From assembly GCA_019359075.1 (NCBI GenBank), contig JAHHIB010000011.1, forward strand, positions 1 through 64,000: a stretch of 64,000 nucleotides of DNA, given 5' to 3'. The notes beneath the pieces are model-generated. The model made no database searches. It was not told the DNA's origin and saw only the letters and a list, made by a program, of their open reading frames with translations. Below, in pieces: positions 1 through 9,408 of this stretch. Made by a program: the position numbers and the translations under genes. Numbering within the stretch: position 1 is the stretch's first letter; each line of letters begins with the position of its first letter. The stretch is from Kalymmatonema hyalinum WJT4-NPBG1 (GTDB lineage Bacteria; Cyanobacteriota; Cyanobacteriia; Cyanobacteriales; Nostocaceae).

Positions 1-168
1 TATTGTCCAATTATTTAGTTCAGCAACTAAAACGCCCGAATGTTCCCATGTTTATTGTCTAGTTGTTTGGCGCTCGGTGCGGCGCAGCCGCACCGTCGCT
101 TGTGACAGTTGCGTAAGTCCTGTTATTGCTTCCATTTAACAGCAAACAATTATTTGGGTTCAACCGAC

Positions 169-2211
169 TTAAAAGCTGAATATCGACATCCTCAGTTCTT
201 TGGCTAATTTTAACAACTGACAACTAGGCGCATATCTTACCCCACTAGGAAATTTATCCAAAAGACAATTCCCCTCTTCCCCAATCTTACTTTTCAGTGG
301 ATCGGTTGAACCTCTCTCCAAACCTCTCTCCTGCAAGGAGAGAGGCTTTGAATTGTCGCCATTTCCTAAGAGGGAATCGTGCTGGGGGATGACGTTTCGC
401 GTTGGTTTTTCCCCAATAGGCAAAGCATGCAGCGGTAATAAATGCAGGTAGCGATGGGGTACGAGAATTAAGGCTTGGCAGGAAGATGGTATGAGTTCGA
501 GAATATTATTGATGTGCAAAATATCAGCTAACTCGCTCAGTTTGGCAGCCAGTTGATATCGCCAGCGTGGTTTATCGGTAGCGTAAGTTTCCAGATACTC
601 ATCTGACCATTTCTTCAAATCTTTGACATCTTGCAACGAAGATTGCCAAATTATCGGGTGTTGGTTGTCGCGAGTGATGATAAAAGCGCGAAAGCAATTA
701 TCAAAGATATACCATTGCACAATAGCTGTGCAGTCATGCACAAGCGCTTGAATTTCAGCAAAGCGGATATGTTCCAATTCTTCGGCAATTTTTTGGTCGA
801 GTTCGTGCAGTGGCTGAAAACGCTTTTGACTTGCTATCACTTCCACCAAGTTACGCGTTTTGCTGCGCTCGATGTATTCCACTGCCTGGTCGTAGTATCC
901 TAATTCCAGACAAACTTCCACCATGCGGCGATAAATCCTGTTGTATTCTTCCGCGTGTTTTTGTTTGACTTCATCGCCAGAGACAATTTCACCCCGCAGA
1001 AATTCTACAGTGTCGATGGCAGATTTCAAGATGTTGTAAGCATCGGCAAACCGCTCAGCATCTATGTAAGCTAAACCCAAATTAAACGCAGTTTCAGCAT
1101 GGTTTTGGGGCAAAGCATCGCGCGTGCGTTCTTGCAACGCCTGTGTGTAGCATGAGATCGCAATTTCTAAATTCTCGGCACGCTCCACCCGGATGCGATT
1201 CCAGTAAGCTACGCCCAGGTTGTTTTGCGTGGTTGCCCATTGGATGGGAAAGCGATCGCGGGTGTATTCTTGCAACGCCTGTGTGTAGCATGAGATCGCA
1301 ATTTCTAAATTCTCGGCACGCTCCCCCCGGATGCGATTCCTGTAAGCATTGCCCAGGTTGTTTTGCGTCATTGCCCAGTTGATGGGAAAGCGATCGCGGG
1401 TGTATTCTTGCAACGCCTGTGTGTAGCATTGAATCGCAATTTCTAAATTCTCGGCACGCTCCCCCCGGATGCGATTCCTGTAAGCATTGCCCAGGTTGTT
1501 TTGCGTCATTGCCCAGTCGATGGGAAAGCGATCGCGGGTGTATTCTTGCAACGCCTGTGTGTAGCATTGAATCGCAATTTCTAAATTCTCGGCACGCTCC
1601 CCCCGGATGCGATTACTGTAAGCATTGCCCAGGTTGTTTTGCGTCATTGCCCATTGGGTGGGAAAGCGATCGCGCGTGCGTTCTTGCAACGCCTGTGTGT
1701 AGTATGAGATCGCCACTTCTAAATTCTCGGCACGCTCCCCCCGGATGCGATCACCGTAAGCTGCGCCCAGATTGTTTTGCGTACCTGCCCAGTCGATGGG
1801 AAAGCGATCTCTGGTAAAAACCGTTAATGCTATCTCGTAACCTGTGATGGCAATTTCTAAATTCTCCGCCCGGTTGCCCAAGGAGAAGCCCTGCATCAGG
1901 TTACTAAAATCACCGATATTGGCTGCGATGCTTTGTGCTGTTTCTGTCTCCAAGTCTGGCAGAGTCGCCGTTGCCCAGCTTTGCAAAACTTGGGCAAAGC
2001 TCATATCCAATTTATCTACATTAGCTTCCAGTAGCGGGTGTATGACTGCCGCATCAGCGTCACTGTCTTCTGTAGCTTTGAGTACCTGTGATAAAAAGTC
2101 GAGTTGAGTGTCGGGCGTGGGGGCAATCTCTGCGTCGTTCTCCTGGGCGGAGGTGAATCCTAGCGTACTCGTGATTTTTTGGATAATCTTTTGTAAAAAA
2201 GTACGCAGCAT
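169..2211 (-). CDS. TPR-repeat / CHAT-domain protein, C-terminally truncated
   Basis: This 680-residue protein carries tandem TPR-like repeats (about residues 100-430) with a 46-residue period, each containing a variant of RDRFPIDWAMTQNNLG. A helical linker and the start of a CHAT (caspase-like peptidase) domain follow (about 500-680), including the typical LILVPHRYLHLLPLHALP strand. In CHAT proteins the catalytic His and Cys lie well downstream of that strand. Here the frame ends soon after the segment GVRYAPSCQLL, so neither is present. A stretch rich in SLQERGLERG, encoded by a perfect 10-bp hairpin at 323-345, is inserted inside the CHAT part. The 168 bases beyond the stop hold no recognisable continuation and include a hairpin at 75-95. 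The DNA repeats have an exact 138-bp period. I read it as a decayed or truncated CHAT protein whose TPR scaffold may still be made. Confidence 0.75.
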   Translation of the reverse strand: MLRTFLQKIIQKITSTLGFTSAQENDAEIAPTPDTQLDFLSQVLKATEDSDADAAVIHPLLEANVDKLDMSFAQVLQSWATATLPDLETETAQSIAANIGDFSNLMQGFSLGNRAENLEIAITGYEIALTVFTRDRFPIDWAGTQNNLGAAYGDRIRGERAENLEVAISYYTQALQERTRDRFPTQWAMTQNNLGNAYSNRIRGERAENLEIAIQCYTQALQEYTRDRFPIDWAMTQNNLGNAYRNRIRGERAENLEIAIQCYTQALQEYTRDRFPINWAMTQNNLGNAYRNRIRGERAENLEIAISCYTQALQEYTRDRFPIQWATTQNNLGVAYWNRIRVERAENLEIAISCYTQALQERTRDALPQNHAETAFNLGLAYIDAERFADAYNILKSAIDTVEFLRGEIVSGDEVKQKHAEEYNRIYRRMVEVCLELGYYDQAVEYIERSKTRNLVEVIASQKRFQPLHELDQKIAEELEHIRFAEIQALVHDCTAIVQWYIFDNCFRAFIITRDNQHPIIWQSSLQDVKDLKKWSDEYLETYATDKPRWRYQLAAKLSELADILHINNILELIPSSCQALILVPHRYLHLLPLHALPIGEKPTRNVIPQHDSLLGNGDNSKPLSLQERGLERGSTDPLKSKIGEEGNCLLDKFPSGVRYAPSCQLLKLAKELRMSIFSF
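323..345. repeat. perfect 10-bp stem palindrome inside the CHAT gene
   Basis: The arms CCTCTCTCCT and AGGAGAGAGG are separated by three bases. This is a common type of cyanobacterial interspersed palindrome. It lies in frame within the CHAT-domain coding sequence and encodes the out-of-place residues around LQERGLERG. Confidence 0.7.
1193..1882. repeat. 138-bp tandem repeats encoding 46-residue TPR units
   Basis: The marker ATGCGATT recurs at 1193, 1331, 1469, 1607 and 1745, an exact 138-bp spacing, with a more diverged unit beyond. The units are nearly identical in DNA, which implies recent duplication or gene conversion. Several units contain a HIP1-type GCGATCGC. The repeats also create long open frames on the plus strand, which are artefacts. 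Confidence 0.85.
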
Positions 2212-2340
2212 TGCTCTTTCCCAGATTTTGATAGCTTCGTAGTAGGGCTTTAGCGCTAAAGCGCTGACTACAAATTAGGCTTACCTCTCAATTATTTTGT
2301 AACAAACCACAAGCACAAATGTGTCAGAAATCTTGTGGAC

Positions 2341-2550
2341 GAGTTTCAAACACTCGTGTGCGAGTATTGTAACCTCGTCAACGAGTATCAAACACTCGTG
2401 CGCGAGTATCAAACACTCATTAGCGAGTATTAGAACCTCGTGCGCGAGTATCAAACACTCATTAGCGAGTATTAGAACCTCGTGCGCGAGTATCAAACAC
2501 TCATCAGCGAGTATTAGAACCTCGTGCGCGAGTATCAGAAACTTGTGAAC
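2341..2550. repeat. array of ten 21-bp tandem repeats
   Basis: Ten consecutive 21-base units each start with GAGT at 2341, 2362, 2383 and so on to 2530. From about 2404 two variants alternate, one with GAGTATCAAACACTC and one with GAGTATTAGAACCTC, giving a 42-bp higher-order period. Unit junctions carry short CTCG/CGAG inverted arms. The period is a multiple of three, so both strands stay open: on the minus strand a 116-residue frame (2281-2631) reads as seven-residue repeats such as LILAHEV/LILANEC. I regard it as a repeat array; whether the heptad peptide is made is unknown. Confidence 0.85.
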
Positions 2551-2650
2551 GAGTATTAAGGGATTTCCAACAAATAAATTATCCCCTAACAGTGGGGTGG
2601 GCATCCCGGCATTGGTGTCAACTGAAGCCACAACCCTTTGACAATCTCGT

Positions 2651-2748
2651 TTCCAGGTAGAACCTGGAAACGCACTTTCATTGCGGCTCTGCCGCTTTGT
2701 AAGGGAGGCGGAGCCTCTTGGGAGGCATTCCCAGCCTGAGGCTGGGAA
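2651..2748. repeat. two interspersed palindromes
   Basis: TTCCAGGT-AGA-ACCTGGAA (2651-2669) and TTCCCAGCC-TGA-GGCTGGGAA (2728-2748) are perfect hairpins in the gap between the 21-bp array and the end of the sugar-binding protein gene. They resemble dispersed cyanobacterial repeats. No gene is supported here. Confidence 0.6.
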
Positions 2749-2847
2749 CGAGGCAATCTCTAAAAGCTTGTTCTATACGGGTTTTCACCTTAAGTTGATA
2801 CCAATGCTGCCTTTATCTGCGGTTCCAACAAAAAAGTTATCGCCTAT

Positions 2848-4173
2848 CTATTTAAAAATCAAATCTAAGCGCTGCTGAGATTGTTTGAGCGCTTCTTGAG
2901 GCTCACTTTTCCCCAACATCACAGCTTCCAACGCTCGTCCGATATTTTCTGACACCCGATTATAACCCGGAAAAACTGGACGACTGCGCCCATATTTTGC
3001 CTGATCCAAAAACACCTTCACTGCTGGTTGTTCCTTAACATATGCCAGATATTTCGGATTTTGACGCGACTTCATATTCGCAGGTAAATATCCAGTTCCC
3101 AACGCCCATTCTGTCTGAAATTCCTCACTCAAAACATATTCAGCAAAAGCAAATGCTGCTTTTTCCCTTTGGGGAGTCGTTTTAAACAGGAACAAATTTT
3201 CACCACCAGTGCTAGTAGCAGGACGTTCACCAACGGGAATCGGAAAAACAGCAAAATCTCCATTTGGAATATCTTGTTGCAAATATCCTAGCGTCCAAGG
3301 ACCTGTTATTTGCATTGCTACCTTACCAGCAATGAAATTATCTGTTTCATAACCTCGTTCTGGTCCAGATAAAATGACTGAACCATCAGTAATCAAATCG
3401 CGCCACAATTGCAAAGCAGCAGTAGCACCTTTATTATCTTTTAATTGCACTGCTGCTGCTTGCAGTACCTCACCACTAACCAACTCACCGCCGCCACTCC
3501 ACATAAACGGTAACCAGATAAATACCGAGAATTCTCCCTTTCCTAAAGGCAGAAAGATGCCGTGTTGATCTATACTCCCGTCACCATTTGTATCACGAGT
3601 CAATTTTTTAGCAACTTGACGCAACTCTTCCCAAGTGCGGGGTAATTCAGTAATTCCTGCTGCTTGAAACAAACTCGGTCGGTAGTAAATACCAACATTA
3701 TTCGTCGCAAATGGCACCGACCAAATTTTCCCCTTGTATTCCATTGACTCAAACAAAGCAGGGTCAATCTCTGCTTTGACTGGTGAGTTTGCTAACATTT
3801 TATCTATAGGTATCAGGGCATTCAATTCCACGAGTTGACCGCCAATTGCTGGGTTATACCACAACAAATCGGGAGGTGCATTTCCCACCACCGCTGATAA
3901 AATCTTTGGCATTTGCTGATCTGGTTGTCCCACATAAAGCGATTCCACCTGGATATTTGCGTGGGTTTGATTAAATCGGTCTACCAGCTTTTGCAACACA
4001 TCCCGATTAGGCGGCGGATTTACCCCCTGCCATAAAGTCAGATGAATCACTTGATCTGTGTTCTCGCCCCCTGGTAAAGCTTGACATCCAGTCAAAATCA
4101 AGATGCCCACTATGAGTAAAATCAATAACCTTGCTCTAAGGAAAGGGTAAGTAGGAAGTTTGATGAATTTCAT
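2848..4173 (-). CDS. ABC transporter sugar-binding lipoprotein (family 1 solute-binding protein)
   Basis: This 441-residue secreted lipoprotein has a positively charged N-terminus, a hydrophobic stretch and the lipobox LTGC (Cys about residue 30), so the mature protein should be lipid-anchored on the periplasmic side. The body has features of the family 1 (maltose/glycerol-3-phosphate type) binding proteins: a start LTLWQG, then FNQTHANIQVE, PDLLWYN, a hinge region WSVPFATNNVGIYYR and TGPWTLGYL. It would deliver an oligosaccharide or sugar derivative to a permease. No permease or ATPase gene lies in this window, so the substrate cannot be inferred. It is divergent from the YebC-like gene, with 125 bases between them. 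Confidence 0.88.
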   Translation of the reverse strand: MKFIKLPTYPFLRARLLILLIVGILILTGCQALPGGENTDQVIHLTLWQGVNPPPNRDVLQKLVDRFNQTHANIQVESLYVGQPDQQMPKILSAVVGNAPPDLLWYNPAIGGQLVELNALIPIDKMLANSPVKAEIDPALFESMEYKGKIWSVPFATNNVGIYYRPSLFQAAGITELPRTWEELRQVAKKLTRDTNGDGSIDQHGIFLPLGKGEFSVFIWLPFMWSGGGELVSGEVLQAAAVQLKDNKGATAALQLWRDLITDGSVILSGPERGYETDNFIAGKVAMQITGPWTLGYLQQDIPNGDFAVFPIPVGERPATSTGGENLFLFKTTPQREKAAFAFAEYVLSEEFQTEWALGTGYLPANMKSRQNPKYLAYVKEQPAVKVFLDQAKYGRSRPVFPGYNRVSENIGRALEAVMLGKSEPQEALKQSQQRLDLIFK

Positions 4174-4298
4174 GAGTGCGTTGTCAAGTGGTTTAACATT
4201 GAGTTCCCATTTTTTGGGAAACTTAAAGATGAGTATGCAAAAGCTAGAATCTAGCTATATCGTATCTGGTGAGTAGATAGCATTATTAATTTCCGAAT

Positions 4299-5054
4299 AT
4301 GGCAGGACACAGTAAATGGGCAAATATTAAGCGCCAAAAAGCAGTAGTCGATGCAAAAAAGGGTAAGACTTTCACCCAGTGGTCCCGTGCGATTATTGTG
4401 GCGGCGAGAAGTGGCGTTCCAGATCCAACAGGAAATTTTCAACTTCGTACGGCAATTGAAAAAGCAAAGGCGGCGGGTCTTCCTAATGAGAATATAGAAA
4501 GAGCGATCGCCAAAGGTGCAGGTACACTCTCAGGCGGTGCGTCTAGTTTAGAAGCTATTCGTTACGAAGGTTACGGTCCTGGAGGAGTTGCTATCCTTGT
4601 TGAAGCCCTAACAGATAATCGCAATCGTACTGCTGCTGACTTACGTGTTGCCTTCAGTAAAAACGGTGGTAATCTCGGTGAAACAGGTTGTGTCGGCTGG
4701 ATGTTTTCTCAAAAAGGCGTTTGTACTGTTGAGGGAGTTGATGATGAAGAACAGCTTTTAGAAGCATCTCTCGAAGGTGGTGCCGAGTCTTATGAGATGA
4801 CTGAAGAGCAAACCGCTGAGGTGTTTACCGAGGTGGCAAATTTAGAGAACCTCAGCCAAACCCTGAAAGAAAAGGGCTTTAAGGTAACTGATGCCGAACT
4901 GCGCTGGATTCCTAGCAATAGTGTAGAAGTGAGTGATCCAGATCAGGCGCGATCGCTTTTCAAGTTAATAGACACTCTAGAAGGTCTAGATGATGTACAA
5001 AATGTTACAGCAAATTTTGATATGTCAGAACAACTGATGGCTGTGATGGCTTGA
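4299..5054 (+). CDS. YebC/PmpR family transcription/translation regulator
   Basis: The 251-residue protein opens with the family signature [20 protein letters not shown] and continues with [16 protein letters not shown] and [14 protein letters not shown], all typical of YebC/TACO1. Members are full length at about 240-250 residues, so this one is intact. YebC proteins have been described as DNA-binding regulators and, more recently, as ribosome-associated factors that help at proline stretches; which applies here is not visible. Downstream on the same strand is an FAD hydroxylase, 159 bases away. Confidence 0.93.
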   Translation: MAGHSKWANIKRQKAVVDAKKGKTFTQWSRAIIVAARSGVPDPTGNFQLRTAIEKAKAAGLPNENIERAIAKGAGTLSGGASSLEAIRYEGYGPGGVAILVEALTDNRNRTAADLRVAFSKNGGNLGETGCVGWMFSQKGVCTVEGVDDEEQLLEASLEGGAESYEMTEEQTAEVFTEVANLENLSQTLKEKGFKVTDAELRWIPSNSVEVSDPDQARSLFKLIDTLEGLDDVQNVTANFDMSEQLMAVMA

Positions 5055-5213
5055 AAGTAGTCAATAGTCAAAATCTGTATACTCTTAAGCTTGAATTATC
5101 CTTATGAGTTATTTGCATCGCTTCTCTCGTCCGTCCATCTACCCCCCTCAACTTGCTCTCCCACAGCTGCTTGCGTCAAAATAAGAATGAAAACGCTGTA
5201 ATTTATCTTAACA

Positions 5214-6473
5214 ATGGCGCAACCGCAGCTTACTCAAACCTTTAATGCTCCCCAAACATCAACACATCAGCGGGGATATGATTATGATTTGGTTATTGTC
5301 GGCGGCGGGATAGTTGGCTTAACTTTAGCCTCTGCATTGAAAGATTCCGGCTTAAGTGTACTGCTGGTGGAGGCAAAAGTAGAATCAGCAGCAGTCGCCA
5401 AAGGGCAGGCTTACGCAGTGCATATGCTTTCGGCGCTGATTTACCAAGGAATTGGAATTTGGGACAAAATATTGCCCAACATCGAGACTTACCGCCGTGT
5501 GCGTCTTTCAGATGGTGATTATCCCGGTGTGGTGGAATGGGAAACCGGGGATATAAACGCACAAGATTTAGGTTATGTGGCGGAACACCAAGCACTGTTG
5601 CATCCCTTGCAGGAGTTTGTTAAAGATTGTTCTCATGTGACATATTTATGTCCAAGAGAAGTGGTGAATATCCACTATCAGCAGGATGTGGTGACGATAG
5701 AGATCAAATTTGCAGAACAGATGCAGACGGTTCGCACTAAATTAGTGGTAGCCGCAGATGGTTCACGTTCCCGTATTCGTCAAGCTGCTGGAATTAAAAC
5801 CCACGGCTGGAAATATTGGCAATCTTGTATTGTTGCCTTTGTCAAACCAGAAAAATCCCACAACAACACAGCATACGAAAAATTCCAGTCAAGTGGTCCG
5901 TTTGCGATTTTACCTTTGCCAGGAAACCGTTGCCGGATTGTCTGGACTGCCCCTCACGAAGAAGCAAAAGCTTTGTGCGCTTTGGATGATCAGCAATTTT
6001 TAGCAGAATTACAAGCGCGTTATGGCAATCAGATGGGCAAGTTAGAATTATTGGGCGATCGCTTTATTTTTCAAGTCCAACTCATGCAAAGCGATCGCTA
6101 TGTTCTCCACCGACTCGCTTTAGTTGGTGATGCAGCGCACAATTGCCATCCTGTCGGCGGACAAGGTTTAAATTTAGGCATTCGCGATGTTGCTGCTTTG
6201 GCGCAAGTGCTGCAAGAAGCCCACGCCAAAGGTGAAGATATCGGCAACATTCAAATCCTCAAAGGTTACGAACGCTGGCGTCAGCGGGAGAACTTGACAA
6301 TTTTAGGTTTCACCGATTTGTTAGACCGAATGTTTTCTAATAACATCTTGCCAGTTGTGGTAATTCGTCGCCTCGGGTTATGGATCATGCGTCGAGTACC
6401 TGTGGTAAAAATATTTTCTCTGAAGCTGATGATCGGTTTGAAGGGGCGGGTTCCGAAATTAGCACAGCAGTAA
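5214..6473 (+). CDS. FAD-dependent hydroxylase, UbiH/VisC-like
   Basis: This 419-residue flavoprotein monooxygenase has the N-terminal dinucleotide-binding motif GGGIVG at about residues 29-34. A DG motif (ADGSRSRIRQAAG) follows in the middle, and the second FAD motif ALVGDAAHNCHPVGGQGLN lies near residue 300. These are the three hallmarks of the UbiH/UbiF/VisC aromatic hydroxylase family. In cyanobacteria, which make plastoquinone rather than ubiquinone, the substrate of this paralogue is uncertain; a quinone-ring or other aromatic hydroxylation is possible. It stands alone, followed by a 650-base gap. Confidence 0.88.
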   Translation: MAQPQLTQTFNAPQTSTHQRGYDYDLVIVGGGIVGLTLASALKDSGLSVLLVEAKVESAAVAKGQAYAVHMLSALIYQGIGIWDKILPNIETYRRVRLSDGDYPGVVEWETGDINAQDLGYVAEHQALLHPLQEFVKDCSHVTYLCPREVVNIHYQQDVVTIEIKFAEQMQTVRTKLVVAADGSRSRIRQAAGIKTHGWKYWQSCIVAFVKPEKSHNNTAYEKFQSSGPFAILPLPGNRCRIVWTAPHEEAKALCALDDQQFLAELQARYGNQMGKLELLGDRFIFQVQLMQSDRYVLHRLALVGDAAHNCHPVGGQGLNLGIRDVAALAQVLQEAHAKGEDIGNIQILKGYERWRQRENLTILGFTDLLDRMFSNNILPVVVIRRLGLWIMRRVPVVKIFSLKLMIGLKGRVPKLAQQ

Positions 6474-7123
6474 ATTGTGAGCAAAACTAATTAAGTGCTG
6501 AGTCCTGAGTAATGAGTTCAAATTAACTTTTTCCAAATTTCCTTTATTCTACTGTGAACTCAACACTCGGTACTTAGGACTGTTTTAGTCATTTCTATTT
6601 AGACAAAACAAAGCCAAAAATTATGGATCGGCGATCGATCACCAAAGTTTCTAAAATACTATGGTGAAAGAATATATTGAGATTGATACTTATATCTTGC
6701 TGGCATCCTCCATTAGGGGGATAAAGATGCAAATCAAGGTTCATCCAAAGACTTAACTATTAACAGCATTGTTGACAAAATAATTGTATGTTTTTGTACT
6801 AGTATTTCTATAAAAAGTGTTTAATTCCTAAAATTATCCTCTATTTTTTAGATTATAGATTTGTTATATAAAATACAGCAATACAATTTAATTAAGTGTT
6901 TGTCTTGATAAACATGGATTTGATAATTGGAGTAATATGTCTTTGTTTTATGAGATACGACAAAGATTATCTAACTTAACAAAGCGCCAATGATAAGTTC
7001 GGATTTGAGATTGACATCTCATTGATCCCCAAGATTAAAAATACAAAAGTTAAAACTGACGACGTTGACCACTAGTAATGCTAAAGTGGCAAGAAATTCA
7101 TGTGAAATTTGCAGCGGGAATCG
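6474..7123. other. AT-rich intergenic gap, no gene recognised
   Basis: About 650 AT-rich bases separate the hydroxylase and the transglycosylase. The longest frame I noted is about 31 codons. A TTGACA at 6777 could be a -35 box, but no convincing -10 follows at the right distance. I see no RNA gene. Confidence 0.5.
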
Positions 7124-9313
7124 ATGCTGAAGAAGCTACAGACAAAGCATATTTCTCTAATTGCGGGTGCAGGGCTATGTGCCTTTTTAGCTGGGGCAAT
7201 CGTGTCAGCTCCCGAGATAGGAAAATCCGTAGGACAATGGCTTAAACCACGCAAGATTCAGCCTGAACAGCTTTCGGAAGAAAGCAAAGCTAAATCCCCA
7301 GTTTTTGCCTTGGTGTCACAATCTCCACAAGAACGTGCTGCAAAATTAGAAGCGCTCAAGGAGGGGGCAAAATCAGCAGATCGAAATCGCGCTCGTTATC
7401 TTCTAGCAAGTGACTTAATTGAAAGGAAGGAAGCTAAACCTGCACTTGAGTTACTAAAAGGACTAGAGAAAGATTACCCACTCCTTGCGCCTTATGTGTT
7501 GCTCAAGCAAGCGCAAGCAGAGGAACTCCTAGGAGAAGAAGGCAAAGCCTCGGATCTTAGGCAGAAAGTGGTGAAAGAGTACCCCAAACAACCAGCAGCA
7601 GCGAAAGCTTTGTATTTGATTGCGCTACCAGAGTATCAGGACAAAGCGATCGCGGAATTTCCTTCGCATCCCCTGACTTGGGAAATTGTCCGTAAGCGAT
7701 TGCAGGAAAATCCCAATCAGCCGCAATTACAGTTAGTCTTGGCAAAATACGCTTATGACCAACTAGGAATTGTTCCTGTATTAAATCAGCTGGCGAACAA
7801 CTCCACCCTAAAACCTGAAGAATGGGAAATCATTGGTACGGCTTACTGGAAAAACAGTGAATTTGGTAAAGCGGCGACAGCATATGGCAAAGCCACGCGC
7901 ACACCCCAAAACTATTACCGCGTTGCACGGGGATTGCAGGTAGGCGGACAACGAGCAGAAGCCGTTGTCATGTATCAACAACTGGTGAAAACATTTCCGG
8001 ATGCAAAAGAAACTGGCACTGCTTTGATGCGTTTAGCAGAAATTGCCCCAGTACGTAAAGACGCCCTGCCCTATCTGAACCAAGTCATTAGTAAATACCC
8101 TGACAAAGCAGGTACAGCGATCGTAGAAAAAATCAAAATTCTTCAAACTCAAGATCAAAAAGCAGCCTCTGAAGCTCTGAAGCTCCTTCTTACCAAGTAT
8201 GGCAACTCTGAGGAAGCCGCAGAGTATCGCTGGAAAATGGCACAACAAAAAGCGAAGGCAAAAGATTATAAAGCTGCATGGCAATGGGCAGAACCGATTC
8301 CCAAAAATAACCCCAACAGTATTTTGGCTCCCAGAGCCAGCTTTTGGGTTGGCAAATGGGCAACCAAATTAGGGAAAAACCAAGAGGCAAAACAAGCTTT
8401 TGAGTATACAGTCAGCAATTTTCCCTACTCTTATTATTCGTGGCGAGCAGCGGCAACCTTGGGACTAAATGTTGGCAATTTCAACACAGTGCGTAAGATG
8501 AACCCACAGGTCGTCCCAATCCAGCGTCCCTTACCAACGGCGGGTTCGGAAACTTTTAAAGAATTGTATCTACTCGGTCAAGACCGCGATGCTTGGTTGC
8601 AATGGCAGACCGAATTTCAGAACAAAATGCAGCCAACAGTCGCAGAGGAATTTACCGATGGTTTGATGCAGCTGGCAAAAGGAGAAAATATCAAGGGAAT
8701 TGATCAAATTTCCAAATTGGAAGACCGAGAAACGCCGCAAGAACAAGCTGAATATCAAGCTTTAAACAAACAAATCACTTACTGGCAGGCGCGTTATCCC
8801 TTCCCCTATCTCAAGGAAATTGAGCAGTGGTCTGAAAAACGTCAGCTCAACCCCTTGCTCGTTACTGCCCTTATACGTCAGGAGTCCCGGTTTGAGACAA
8901 AAGTTCGTTCTACGGCTGGTGCGACTGGTTTAATGCAGGTTATGCCAGATACAGCTAAATGGATTGCCCCACAAATTAAGTTCGATACCAAAAAAATTGA
9001 TTTACAAAACCCCAACAACAACATCATGCTGGGAACTTGGTATTTGGATCACACTCATCAGCAGTATGGCAATAACTCCCTGCTTGCAATTGCCAGTTAC
9101 AATGCTGGTCCTGGTAACGTTAACAAGTGGTTGCCAATTCTGCCTAAGGAAGATCCAGATGAATTTGTAGAATCAATTCCCTTTGATGAAACCAAAAATT
9201 ACGTGCGTCAGGTGTTTGGTAACTACTGGAATTACCTGAGACTTTACAACCCGGAAATTTCCCAAATAGTATCAAAATATTCGGCTGAACACCCACAACT
9301 ACCGCTTCAGTGA
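7124..9313 (+). CDS. slt: soluble lytic murein transglycosylase (Slt70-like)
   Basis: I place the start at the ATG at 7124, behind GCGGGAA; an in-frame TTG lies 15 bases upstream. A hydrophobic signal/anchor spans about residues 9-30. A long alpha-helical TPR-like superhelix (about 50-560) precedes the C-terminal SLT domain. There the catalytic Glu sits in RQESRF (about residue 587), followed by AGATGLMQVMP and ASYNAGPGNV. The enzyme should cleave the MurNAc-GlcNAc bond of peptidoglycan non-hydrolytically in the periplasm. Length about 729 residues fits the Slt family. TatC follows 95 bases downstream on the same strand. Confidence 0.92.
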   Translation: MLKKLQTKHISLIAGAGLCAFLAGAIVSAPEIGKSVGQWLKPRKIQPEQLSEESKAKSPVFALVSQSPQERAAKLEALKEGAKSADRNRARYLLASDLIERKEAKPALELLKGLEKDYPLLAPYVLLKQAQAEELLGEEGKASDLRQKVVKEYPKQPAAAKALYLIALPEYQDKAIAEFPSHPLTWEIVRKRLQENPNQPQLQLVLAKYAYDQLGIVPVLNQLANNSTLKPEEWEIIGTAYWKNSEFGKAATAYGKATRTPQNYYRVARGLQVGGQRAEAVVMYQQLVKTFPDAKETGTALMRLAEIAPVRKDALPYLNQVISKYPDKAGTAIVEKIKILQTQDQKAASEALKLLLTKYGNSEEAAEYRWKMAQQKAKAKDYKAAWQWAEPIPKNNPNSILAPRASFWVGKWATKLGKNQEAKQAFEYTVSNFPYSYYSWRAAATLGLNVGNFNTVRKMNPQVVPIQRPLPTAGSETFKELYLLGQDRDAWLQWQTEFQNKMQPTVAEEFTDGLMQLAKGENIKGIDQISKLEDRETPQEQAEYQALNKQITYWQARYPFPYLKEIEQWSEKRQLNPLLVTALIRQESRFETKVRSTAGATGLMQVMPDTAKWIAPQIKFDTKKIDLQNPNNNIMLGTWYLDHTHQQYGNNSLLAIASYNAGPGNVNKWLPILPKEDPDEFVESIPFDETKNYVRQVFGNYWNYLRLYNPEISQIVSKYSAEHPQLPLQ

Positions 9314-9326
9314 TGTTAAAGAGTGC

Positions 9327-9355
9327 AGAGGCGCTAGAGATGAAAGCGTCTCTAC
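9327..9355. repeat. 29-bp dispersed repeat, copy 1
   Basis: The 29 bases here recur exactly, in inverted orientation, at 55407-55435. The ends (for example GCGTCTCTAC) are of the widespread GTAGAGACGC palindrome class of cyanobacteria. This copy lies just downstream of the transglycosylase gene. Confidence 0.75.
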
Positions 9356-9408
9356 ATCCACCTGCTTCCCAGTACAATGGTTAAAAGGTGATGCTCTCTA
9401 GCTAACTC

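Noticed and set aside
1094-1817. Open frames on both strands across the TPR repeats
   Set aside because: They are produced by the 138-bp repeats of the real minus-strand gene, read out of frame.
2341-2550. CRISPR array
   Set aside because: There are no unique spacers. The units are head-to-tail 21-mers and no cas gene is near. I saw no CRISPR elsewhere in the window.
2281-2631. 116-residue heptad-repeat protein as an ordinary gene
   Set aside because: A 21-bp array keeps every frame without stops open on both strands. There is no independent sign of translation, so I kept it as a repeat.
2681-2878. 65-residue frame
   Set aside because: It is built from interspersed palindromes and overlaps the end of the binding-protein gene.
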